This document shows positions 7,940 to 16,200 of a stretch of DNA of 52,808 bases, piece after piece. Within the stretch, counting starts at the first letter, position 1, and every line of letters begins with the position of its first letter. Position numbers and translations under genes: made by a program. Below the pieces are notes generated by a model that saw only the letters and a program-made list of their open reading frames with translations, was not told the DNA's origin and made no database searches. The DNA is taken from contig CAMLRG010000010.1 in NCBI GenBank assembly GCA_946482335.1, positions 1-52,808 of the forward strand. The letters are read 5' to 3'. Source of the stretch: an uncultured Duganella sp. GTDB lineage: Bacteria > Pseudomonadota > Gammaproteobacteria > Burkholderiales > Burkholderiaceae.

Positions 7940-9224
7940 ACGCCACATGTCCTGCCACGACGGTGGCTTCAACCTGCCCTGCCAGCTCGTAACCGAGGAA
8001 TGGCGTGTGCTTGCCCTGGCTGGCCAGTGCCGCGCCGGTCACGGTCCAGCGCGCGGCCGGGTCGAACACCACCACGTCGGCCACGCTGCCCACGCCCAGC
8101 TGGCCGGCTTGCGCCAGGCCTGCCACGCGCGCGGCATCGCAGGTCACCCGGGCCACGGCACGCGCCAGCGCATCGTCCTTCACCTGCGGCGTCGCGTAAT
8201 CGTCAGCCCATTTCAGCGCCAGCGACAGCAGCAGTTCCAGGCCGGTGGCGCCGGGCGACGCTTCGCCGAACGGCAGCAGCTTTTCATCGTCGTCGCAAGG
8301 CGTGTGGTCGGAACACATGGCGTCGATGGTCCCGTCCAGCAGGCCGGCGCGGATCGCCTCGCGGTCGCGCTGGCTGCGGAATGGCGGGTCGAGGCGCGCA
8401 TTGGAATCGAAGAAATTGATGTCGGCGTCGGTCAGGTGCACATGGTGCACGCCCACGTCGCAAGTGATCGGCAAGCCTTCGGCCTTGGCGGCGCGCACCA
8501 GCTCCAGGCCGGCGGCGGACGACATGCGGCACAGGTGGACCTTGGCGCCGGTCGAGCGCATCAGCTCGAAGATCGTATGCAGGGCGATGGTTTCGGCCAT
8601 CACCGGCACGCCGGACAAGCCCAGGCGTGAAGCCAGCGGGCCGCTGTGGGCCACGCCGCCGCGGCCGATATAGGCGTCCTGCGGGCGCAGCCAGATGGTG
8701 TAGCCGAAGGTGGCGGCGTACTGCATGGCACGCTGCAGCACGGTGGTGTCCCTGATCGGCGTCTCGGCCTGCGAAAAACCGATGCAGCCGGCGCCGGTCA
8801 GTTCGGCCATTTCGGTCAGCGCCTCGCCTTTCAGGCCGTGGGTCAATGCGCCGAGCGGGTGCACGTGGGCCTGGTTCAGGCCGCGCGCGCGGTGCTTCAG
8901 CATTTCCACCAGGCCCGGCTCGTCGAGCACCGGATCGGTATCGGGCGGGCAGACCAGGGAAGTCACGCCGCCCTGCACCGCCGCCTGCATTTCCGATTTC
9001 AGCGTGGCCTTGTATTCGAAGCCCGGCTCGCGCAGGCGCGCCGACAGGTCGACCAGGCCCGGCGCCACCACCTTGCCGGAAGCATCGATGGTGCGCCCGG
9101 CCACGAAGCCGGCCGGCGCGCTGCCGATGGCGGCAACCTTGCCGTCCACGATGTAGAGGTCTTGCTTGGAATCGATCTTGTTGGCCGGATCGATCAGTCG
9201 GCCGTTCTTGATGTGTACGTTCAT
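7920..9224 (-). CDS. pyrX: Dihydroorotase-like protein PyrC', predicted non-catalytic partner of aspartate carbamoyltransferase
   Basis: The fold is that of class I dihydroorotase (434 residues), but the metal-binding residues are missing. The normal DxHxHLREPG motif reads DLSARLREPG (residues 59-68), so both His are gone. The HCED block reads LRPQD, and the later metal His in the HLCH segment is Arg (HLCRMSS). Only the late SDHTPC aspartate/histidine element remains. In pseudomonads and related bacteria such inactive PyrC' proteins form a complex with PyrB and are needed for its assembly. The gene follows pyrB with a 2-bp gap, exactly that context. A catalytic dihydroorotase should be encoded elsewhere. 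Confidence 0.9.
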   Translation of the reverse strand: MNVHIKNGRLIDPANKIDSKQDLYIVDGKVAAIGSAPAGFVAGRTIDASGKVVAPGLVDLSARLREPGFEYKATLKSEMQAAVQGGVTSLVCPPDTDPVLDEPGLVEMLKHRARGLNQAHVHPLGALTHGLKGEALTEMAELTGAGCIGFSQAETPIRDTTVLQRAMQYAATFGYTIWLRPQDAYIGRGGVAHSGPLASRLGLSGVPVMAETIALHTIFELMRSTGAKVHLCRMSSAAGLELVRAAKAEGLPITCDVGVHHVHLTDADINFFDSNARLDPPFRSQRDREAIRAGLLDGTIDAMCSDHTPCDDDEKLLPFGEASPGATGLELLLSLALKWADDYATPQVKDDALARAVARVTCDAARVAGLAQAGQLGVGSVADVVVFDPAARWTVTGAALASQGKHTPFLGYELAGQVEATVVAGHVAYERNAS

Positions 9225-9226
9225 GT

Positions 9227-10192
9227 TTATGCTTGCGTGCCTGCCAGGATGCTCATAACCGCCATGCGGACTGCGATGCCGAAAGTGACCTGGGACAGGA
9301 TCACCGCCTGCGGGCCGTCGGCCACGGCCGAATCGATCTCCACGCCACGGTTCATCGGGCCCGGGTGCATCACGATGGCGTCCGGTTTGGCCAGCGCCAG
9401 ACGCTCGGGCGTCAGGCCGTAGGCGCGGAAGTATTCGCCGGCGGACGGCAGCAGCGCCCCGCTCATGCGCTCGTTCTGCAGGCGCAGCATGATGATCACG
9501 TCCACATCCTTGAGCCCTTCATCCATATTGGTGAAGGTGCGCACGCCCATCTGTTCCAGTCCGCCCGGCAGCAGGGTGTGCGGGCCGATGGCGCGGATCT
9601 CGGGCACGCCCAGGGTGGTCAGCGCATGGATGTCGGAACGGGCCACGCGGCTGTGCAGGATGTCGCCCACGATCGCCACGCGCAGGTTGGTGAAGTCCTT
9701 CTTGTAGTGGCGGATGGTGTACATGTCCAGCAAGCCCTGCGTCGGGTGCGCATGGCGGCCGTCGCCGGCGTTGACCACGTGCACGTGGTTCTGCTTGGTG
9801 TCGTGCAGGTGCTTGGCGATCAGGTAGGGGGCGCCGGACTGCGAGTGGCGCACCACGAACATGTCGGCATGCATGGCCGACAGGTTGGCGATGGTGTCCA
9901 GCAGCGACTCGCCCTTGCTGGCGGAGGAGGCGGCGATATTGAGGTTGATCACGTCCGCCGACAGGCGCTTGGCCGCGATCTCGAAGGTGGTACGGGTGCG
10001 GGTGGAATTCTCGAAGAACAGGTTGAACACGCTTTTGCCGCGCATCAGCGGGACCTTCTTCACTTCGCGGTCCGACACGGACACGAAAGAGGAGGCGGTA
10101 TCGAGGATCTGGTTGATGATGGCCTTGGGCAGGCCCTCGGTCGTCAGCAGGTGCTGAAGCTCGCCGTGTTTGTTCAGTTGCGGATTAAGCAT
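9227..10192 (-). CDS. pyrB: Aspartate carbamoyltransferase catalytic subunit
   Basis: This enzyme condenses carbamoyl phosphate and aspartate in de novo pyrimidine synthesis. The 321-residue protein has the carbamoyl-phosphate motif STRTRT at residues 63-68, SKGESLLDT, the HPTQGLLD block and HPGPMNRG near the C-terminus. I use the ATG at 10192, which overlaps the pyrR stop by eight bases; a TTG twelve bases upstream is less likely. Because pyrR runs directly into pyrB, there is no room for a transcribed attenuator leader between them. PyrB probably works as a complex with the PyrC' product. Confidence 0.96.
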   Translation of the reverse strand: MLNPQLNKHGELQHLLTTEGLPKAIINQILDTASSFVSVSDREVKKVPLMRGKSVFNLFFENSTRTRTTFEIAAKRLSADVINLNIAASSASKGESLLDTIANLSAMHADMFVVRHSQSGAPYLIAKHLHDTKQNHVHVVNAGDGRHAHPTQGLLDMYTIRHYKKDFTNLRVAIVGDILHSRVARSDIHALTTLGVPEIRAIGPHTLLPGGLEQMGVRTFTNMDEGLKDVDVIIMLRLQNERMSGALLPSAGEYFRAYGLTPERLALAKPDAIVMHPGPMNRGVEIDSAVADGPQAVILSQVTFGIAVRMAVMSILAGTQA

Positions 10193-10706
10193 GGTTCTGT
10201 TCAATAGTCAGGGAAAACTTTCCGTCGCCGGCCTGTTGCAGCCGCAGCGCCTGGCCCGGTGCGCAGCGCGTGTGGGCCGCCACGAAGTCGGCGGCCACCG
10301 GCAGTTGGCGTTCGCCGCGGTCCACCAGCGAGGCGAGCATGATGCGCGCCGGGCGGCCGTAGTCGAACAATTCGTTGATGGCGGCGCGCGTGGTGCGGCC
10401 GGTGTACAGCACGTCGTCCACCAGCACGATGGTGGCGCCGTTCACGTCGAAACCGATATGGGTCGGCTTCACTTCGTGCGGCAAGCCCTTCTTCGCGTAA
10501 TCGTCGCGGTAGAAGGACACGTCCAGCACGCCCAGGCGCGCGGTGAGGTTCAGGTCCTTGGCCAGGCGCTCGGCGATCCAGGCGCCGCCGGAGTGGATGC
10601 CGACGATGGCAGGATCGTTGGCGCCGGCGATGCCGGCCTTGACTTGCTCGAGCAGGCCGGCGTACAGCGCCTCGGCGTCGAGCTGTTGGGGATCAGTGTG
10701 GGACAT
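10185..10706 (-). CDS. pyrR: PyrR-type uracil phosphoribosyltransferase / pyr regulator
   Basis: This PRTase-fold protein of 173 residues carries the PRPP-binding signature [20 protein letters not shown] and the PyrR-like [13 protein letters not shown] region. In Bacillus, PyrR binds pyr mRNA and has uracil phosphoribosyltransferase activity; in Proteobacteria its regulatory role is less clear. I start it at [14 protein letters not shown] (10706) because the upstream residues are low complexity and overlap ruvX more. It overlaps ruvX by 14 bp and pyrB by 8 bp. No PyrR-type antiterminator or terminator structure can lie between it and pyrB. Confidence 0.92.
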   Translation of the reverse strand: MSHTDPQQLDAEALYAGLLEQVKAGIAGANDPAIVGIHSGGAWIAERLAKDLNLTARLGVLDVSFYRDDYAKKGLPHEVKPTHIGFDVNGATIVLVDDVLYTGRTTRAAINELFDYGRPARIMLASLVDRGERQLPVAADFVAAHTRCAPGQALRLQQAGDGKFSLTIEQNHA

Positions 10707-11091
10707 ATTCGTCAAAGTATTGTTGGAGGATGATGGCGGCGGCGCGGTCATCGATGATTTCGCCGCGCTTGGCGGCAATCATCGCCGATGAGTAGCGCTC
10801 ATCGACCAGCACCACGGGAAGGTTGAAGCGGCCATTCAACTGGTTGGCGAACTTGCGGCAGCGCGCCGTCATCTCGTGTTCCGCCCCATCCGGGTGGAAC
10901 GGCAGCCCCACCACCAGTTTTGCCGGCCCCCATTGGTCGATCAGGGCCTTGATTTCGGCGAAGCGCACATCGTTGACGGCCGATTGAATGACGGCCAGGG
11001 GGTTGGCCTGGCCGATCATCGTATTGCCCAGTGCGACACCTATGCGTTTGATGCCGAAGTCGAAGCCTAAAACAGTTTCCGGACTATGCAT
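10693..11091 (-). CDS. ruvX: RuvX/YqgF-family nuclease (pre-16S rRNA processing)
   Basis: This 132-residue RNase H-fold protein has the first catalytic Asp in LGFDFGIKRIGVALG, then the LVVGLPFHPDGAEHEMT block and LVDERYSSAMI. The E. coli homologue YqgF takes part in 16S rRNA 5' maturation, and the family was also named as a putative Holliday junction resolvase. Its ATG overlaps the yqgE stop by eight bases, and the yqgE-ruvX pair is widely conserved in Proteobacteria. It is normal in length and looks intact. Confidence 0.93.
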   Translation of the reverse strand: MHSPETVLGFDFGIKRIGVALGNTMIGQANPLAVIQSAVNDVRFAEIKALIDQWGPAKLVVGLPFHPDGAEHEMTARCRKFANQLNGRFNLPVVLVDERYSSAMIAAKRGEIIDDRAAAIILQQYFDEYVPH

Positions 11092-11659
11092 GACCCGCTT
11101 CGGAGTTGAGCATCAGGGGGTCGATGCCCAGCAGTTTCATGGCGGCCATGTAGCGGTCCTCGATCGGCACGTCGAACACGATGCGCGGGTCGGCGGCCAC
11201 GGTCAGCCAGCCATTGCGCGCCAGTTCGTCTTCCAGCTGGCCGGGGCTCCAGCCCGCGTAGCCGATCGACACCATCATGCGTTCCGGCCCGTTGCCGCGC
11301 GCCACCGCCTCCAGCACGTCGATGGAGGTGGTGAAAGCGACATCGTTGGTCACCGTCAGCGAGGACGAATAGTGTGCGCCCGGCGTATGCAGCACGAAGC
11401 CGCGGTCGTCCTGCACCGGGCCGCCGAACATGATCGGCTCCGATTCCAGGTGGCGTTCGGCGGCGGACGACACTTCCAGGTCGATCCGGTCGAACAGCAC
11501 TTCCATGGTCATATCGGTCGGTTTGTTGATCACGACGCCCAGCACGCCGTTTTCATTGTGTTCGCATACATACACGACCGTGCCGCCAAAAATCGGGTCT
11601 TGCATGGATGGCATGGCAATCAGGAAGTGATTTGCCAGGTTGAGCGCAGGGGCAGTCAT
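11084..11659 (-). CDS. yqgE: YqgE/AlgH family protein (UPF0301)
   Basis: This conserved protein of uncertain biochemical role has the family core LANHFLIAMPSMQDPIFGG at the N-terminus, CEHNENGVLGVVINKP, and GYAGWSPGQLEDELARNGW near the end. I start at the ATG at 11659 (191 residues): GAAGGAG lies upstream with about 12 bases of spacing, and the start matches the length of the E. coli protein. The frame is open to an ATG at 11743, which would add 28 residues rich in codons rare here (AGA, TTA, CTA, AGT), so that part is more likely untranslated leader. It is the first gene of the pyr cluster. Confidence 0.88.
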   Translation of the reverse strand: MTAPALNLANHFLIAMPSMQDPIFGGTVVYVCEHNENGVLGVVINKPTDMTMEVLFDRIDLEVSSAAERHLESEPIMFGGPVQDDRGFVLHTPGAHYSSSLTVTNDVAFTTSIDVLEAVARGNGPERMMVSIGYAGWSPGQLEDELARNGWLTVAADPRIVFDVPIEDRYMAAMKLLGIDPLMLNSEAGHA

Positions 11660-11843
11660 AGGCGCCTTTAGCTCCTTCAGTTCACTAGTTTCCGGTAACA
11701 GTCCCGGCACAGGCATGCTTCTGGTCAATTTGACTTTTTTCATGATTGCTCTCTATGCAGGACTGTTAAGAGTTCTTTACTGTAATATCCGCGCTGCAAC
11801 TGTCGGATATACCCACAGTTTACTATGAATTGCTGATCCAGCC

Positions 11844-13235
11844 ATGAAAAACGCCCTCGTCTGGTTGCGCCGCGACCTGCGGCTATTCGATCACGCCGCT
11901 CTGCACCATGCGCTTGCGTCTGCGGAAACAGTGTACTGTGCCTTCATTTTCGACCGCGCCATCCTGGACGGGCTGCCGCGCACCGACCGGCGTGTCGAGT
12001 TCATCCACGATACGCTGGCCGGGCTCGCCGCTGAGCTGGAAACGGCGGGCGGCCACCTGCTGGTCCGCCACGACATTGCCGAACTGGCAATTCCCGCCCT
12101 TGCCGCCGAGCTGGCCGTCGATGCCGTGTTCGCCAACCACGATTACGAACCGGCTGCGATCGCCCGCGACGCCGCCGTGGGCCGCGCCCTGGCCGCCGCC
12201 GGCCGCGAACTGCGCACCTTCAAGGACCAGGTGATCTTCGAGCGCGACGAGGTGCTGACCCGGGGCGGGCAGCCGTTCTCCGTGTTCACGCCCTACAAAA
12301 AGGCCTGGCTGCACAAGCTGGCGTCGGATCCGTCGGTGCTGGCGCCGTGGACGGTGCCGCCGGGACGTTTCGCGCCGGGCCGCAGCACGCTGCCGCCGCT
12401 GGAAGAACTGGGATTCGAGCGCACCAACCTGCATGCGCTGGGCATCGGCGACGGGCCGCAACTGTTCGAGGACTTCCTGGACCGCATCGCCGGTTACGGC
12501 GTGGCGCGCGACTACCCTGCCGTCAAGGGGCCGTCCTACCTGTCCATGCACCTGCGCTTCGGCACCGTGTCGGTACGCCATCTGGTACGTACGGTGCTGG
12601 CCTTGTCGGCGCGCGGCGCTGCGGGCGACGGCGGCGCGGTGTGGCTGTCGGAGCTGATCTGGCGCGAGTTCTACATGCAGGTGCTGTACCACAATCCGCA
12701 TGTGGTGGGCGGGGCGTTCAAGCCGGCCTACGACGCGATCGAATGGGACAGCGGTCCGGAGGCGGATGCGCTGTTTGCCGCCTGGTGCGAGGGACGTACC
12801 GGCTATCCGCTGGTCGACGCGGCCATGCTGCAGTTGAACCGCACCGGCTATATGCACAACCGGCTGCGCATGGTCGCGGCAAGCTTCCTGTGCAAGGACC
12901 TGGGTATCGACTGGCGCCGGGGGGAGGCTTATTTTGCGCTGCACTTGAACGATTTCGACCTGGCGGCCAATAACGGGGGCTGGCAATGGGCCGCTTCCAC
13001 CGGCTGCGATGCCCAGCCTTACTTCAGGATATTCAATCCGGTGACGCAGTCGCAGAAGTTCGATCCGGAGGGGAAGTTCATCAAGCGGTATTTGCCGCAG
13101 CTGGCCGGGTTGTCGGCCAGGGAGGTCCATTTGCCGCGCGCACCTGTCGTCGACCATGAGCAGGCGCGCAGGAGGACGCTGGCGCGGTATGCGGTCGTTA
13201 AAACCGGTAAACCAGGGTCAGACCCGAGGGCCTGA
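11844..13235 (+). CDS. phrB: Deoxyribodipyrimidine photolyase
   Basis: This flavoprotein uses blue light to split cyclobutane pyrimidine dimers. The 463-residue protein has the N-terminal antenna domain (ALVWLRRDLRLFDHAAL) and the C-terminal FAD domain with WLSELIWREFYMQVL, TGYMHNRLRM and NNGGWQWAASTGCDAQPYFR. The latter includes the electron-transfer tryptophan region of class I CPD photolyases. It is divergent from yqgE. The last eleven residues (KTGKPGSDPRA) and the stop codon come from a dispersed repeat beginning near 13199, so the native protein probably once ended elsewhere. Photolyase activity is likely, because the core is complete up to the RYLPQL region. Confidence 0.94.
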   Translation: MKNALVWLRRDLRLFDHAALHHALASAETVYCAFIFDRAILDGLPRTDRRVEFIHDTLAGLAAELETAGGHLLVRHDIAELAIPALAAELAVDAVFANHDYEPAAIARDAAVGRALAAAGRELRTFKDQVIFERDEVLTRGGQPFSVFTPYKKAWLHKLASDPSVLAPWTVPPGRFAPGRSTLPPLEELGFERTNLHALGIGDGPQLFEDFLDRIAGYGVARDYPAVKGPSYLSMHLRFGTVSVRHLVRTVLALSARGAAGDGGAVWLSELIWREFYMQVLYHNPHVVGGAFKPAYDAIEWDSGPEADALFAAWCEGRTGYPLVDAAMLQLNRTGYMHNRLRMVAASFLCKDLGIDWRRGEAYFALHLNDFDLAANNGGWQWAASTGCDAQPYFRIFNPVTQSQKFDPEGKFIKRYLPQLAGLSAREVHLPRAPVVDHEQARRRTLARYAVVKTGKPGSDPRA

Positions 13236-13240
13236 CCCCA
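13199..13240 (+). repeat. Palindromic repeat copy 1 (inside the phrB 3' end)
   Basis: This copy begins TAAAACCGGTAAACC and continues with an imperfect hairpin GGGTCAGACCC / GGGCCTGACCCC. It matches the other copies at 26597, 29472, 34132, 34265, 41628, 52437 and 52530. Here it lies in the photolyase frame and provides the stop codon at 13233-13235. It fills the space between the converging phrB and chpA genes and may act as a terminator, although there is no U-run. Confidence 0.85.
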
Positions 13241-13251
13241 TCTTGCCTGCC

Positions 13252-16200
13252 TTAGCGGTCCTGCGGCAGCAGGCCGGAGATCGCCCCCAGCAGGATATCT
13301 TCCTGGAATGGCTTGCCGAAGTAGGCGTTCACGCCCAGCTGCAGCGCGTAGTTGCGGTGTTTGTCGGCCGAACGCGAGGTGATCATGATGACCGGGATGT
13401 CCTTGGTGCGCTCGTCGGCCCGTACATTGCGGGTCAGGTCGAAGCCGTCCATGCGCGGCATTTCGATATCGACCAGCATCAGTTCCGGCAGGCGGTCCTG
13501 CATCTGTTCCAGGGCGTCCACGCCATCCTTGGCCAGCATGACCGAATAGCCTTCGCGCTCGAGCAGGCGCTGGGTCACCTTGCGCACGGTCAGCGAATCG
13601 TCCACCACCATCACGGTGCCGTGGGCGCGGCGCGGCGCGGCCGCTTCAGCCACGCCGCCCGGCGCGGCGGGCGCCGGTGCCGGCGTGGCGGCCGTCTTCG
13701 GCGCCAGCTCGGGGTGCTGCGCCACGTGCAGCTGCAAGGCCACCGGATTCAGGATCAGCACGATCTCGCCCGAGCCCAGCACGGTCGCGCCGGCAATGCC
13801 GGGCATGCGCGACAGCTGCGGCCCGATATTCTTGATCACCACCTCGCGGTTGCCGACGATTTCATCGACGTGCAGCGCGAGGCGGTCGGAGCCGCTGCGC
13901 AGCATCATCACCGGCGAGGAGCGCTGCAGCAGCGGACGCGCTTCCGCGTCGCCCAGCAGCGTGGCGAGGTAGCGCAGCGCGATATGCTGGCCGTGGTGCA
14001 CCACGGCGCCCTTGGCCGTCGCCTCGGCCAGCGCGCCTTCCTTCATCTGCAGCACTTGCTCCACCATCAGCGCCGGCACCGCGAAGGTGCGGCCGCCGGC
14101 GGCGATCAGCACCACCTGGGTCACGGCCAGCGTCAGCGGCAGGCGGATGGTGAAGCGGGTGCCCTTGCCTGGCTCGCTGAAGGTTTCCACGCGGCCGCCC
14201 AGGGCTTGCGCCTCGGACAGCACGATATCCATGCCGACGCCGCGGCCGGCCAGTTCGGTCAGCGCTTCGGCGGTGGAGAAGCCCGGCTGGAAGATCAGGT
14301 TGGCCGCCTCGGCATCGCTGATTTGCTGTGCTTCGGCCAAGAGGCCGGCGCTGCGCGCCTTGGCGCGGATGCGCTCGAGGTCCAGGCCGGCGCCATCGTC
14401 GCTGAATTCCAGCACCACCTCGTTACCCTGCTGGCTGACCTGCACCAGCAATTCGCCGGTTTCCCCTTTGCCGTGCTCGACGCGGCGTTCGCGCGCTTCG
14501 ATGCCGTGCACGATGGCATTGCGCAGCAAGTGCTCGAAAGGCGCGGCCATGCGCTCAAGCACGCTGCGGTCCATTTCCACGGCGCCGCCGCGGATGTCGA
14601 GGTTGACGCGCTTGTCGGTTTCCTTGGCGCCCTGGCGCGCGACGCGGAACAGGCGCTCGGAAATGCTGTTGAACGGCACCATGCGCACGCGCATCAGGTC
14701 GCGCTGCAAGTCGCGCGTCATGCGCGCCTGCTGCGTCAAGTCGCCGGAGGCACTGTCGATCGAGCGCATCAAGCCCTCGTGGAAGGAAGCGACGTCATTG
14801 ACCGACTCGGCCATCATGCGGGTCAATTCCTGCAGGCGCGTGAAGCGGTCGAATTCCAGCGGGTCGAATTCGCGCTCGCCGGCGATCGACATGCGGGAGG
14901 CGATCTGCGATTCGGCCTGCATCTCCACTTCGCGCAGCTGGCGGCGCAGGCGGTGCAGGTTTTCCTGGAAGTCGGACACCGCGGTGCGCAGCGCGCCGAC
15001 CTCGTTTTCCAGGCGCGAACGGGTGATCGAAACTTCGCCGGCCTGGTTCACCAGCCGGTCCAGGATGTCGGCGCGTACGCGCACCAGTGGCGACTTGGCG
15101 CCGCCTTCGGCTTCCTCGGCGGCGCGTGCCGCCGGGGCGGGCGCCGCCGCCAGGCGCGCGGCCGGGGCGCTGGGCGATGGCGCCGCGCCGGCGGCCGGTG
15201 CGGCAGGGCCGGCTTCGGCCGCCGCTTCGGCGGGCGTTGCCGCGGCCGCTTGCGCAGCGGCCATCGCCGCGGCGTACGCTTCAGGGTTCTGCAATTGTTC
15301 GAACAGCAGCAGGGCGTGGTCGTAGTGCGCCATCAGCTCGTCGAACGAGTGCTGCGAGGCGCTGCCCGCATGCACCATGTTTTCGATGTGCGTTTCGATT
15401 TCGTGGGCGTGCTGGCCCAGGCGCATTGCGCCGGCCATGCGCGCGCTGCCTTTCACCGTGTGCAGCACGCGCTGCAGGCTGTGCGCGTGGCTGAAGTCGG
15501 TCGGCTTGGCGTGCCAGGCGCGCAAGGCTTCTCCTACCTGCGGCAACAGGTCGGCGCCTTCCTCCAGGAAGACGGGCAGCAGGTCGGGATCCAGCTCATC
15601 GTGGATGTCGGTGGGGCTGGTGCCCAGCAAGTGCTGGCCCTCTTCCAGTTCCACCACCTGCACTTCACCTGGCTTGGCGTGGTCGAGGTCGACCGCGTCT
15701 TCTTCGATGGCTTCGCCGGCGGCCAGTGCGGTGGCCTCGATGGCGTCGACCTCGATGGCCGCTTCGGCCGTCGCGGCGTCGGCTTCCGCCAGCAGCGCGC
15801 CGGCTTCAGCCTCCGCCTCGGCTTCCCCGGCGGCCGGCGCCACCAGGTGCAGCGGCTCGGGCGCCGGCGCCGCCTGCGCCAGTGCCGGCGCGTCGAATGC
15901 GTCGTCGAAGGCGGAGTCGAACAGGTTGTCGATGTTTTCGTCCTGCGTCACGACCTGCTGCTTCGGTGTGGCGCGGCGCTCCGGTTCGGCTGGCGGTTCG
16001 GCGATCAGGCTGTGGTAGGTATCGGTGAACAGCGTGTCGAGGCGCTCTTCCAGCTGCCCGTCGGCCGGTTCGCCGACGATGCTGTCCAGGCGTGCGTCGA
16101 GCGCATGCCCCATTTCCGGCGGGTGGGCCAGCTCGTCGCGCAGCTTGTGCAGTGCCTCGATCAGCTCCGGCTGCTCAGGGGGCAGCTCGCCGGTGGCGAA

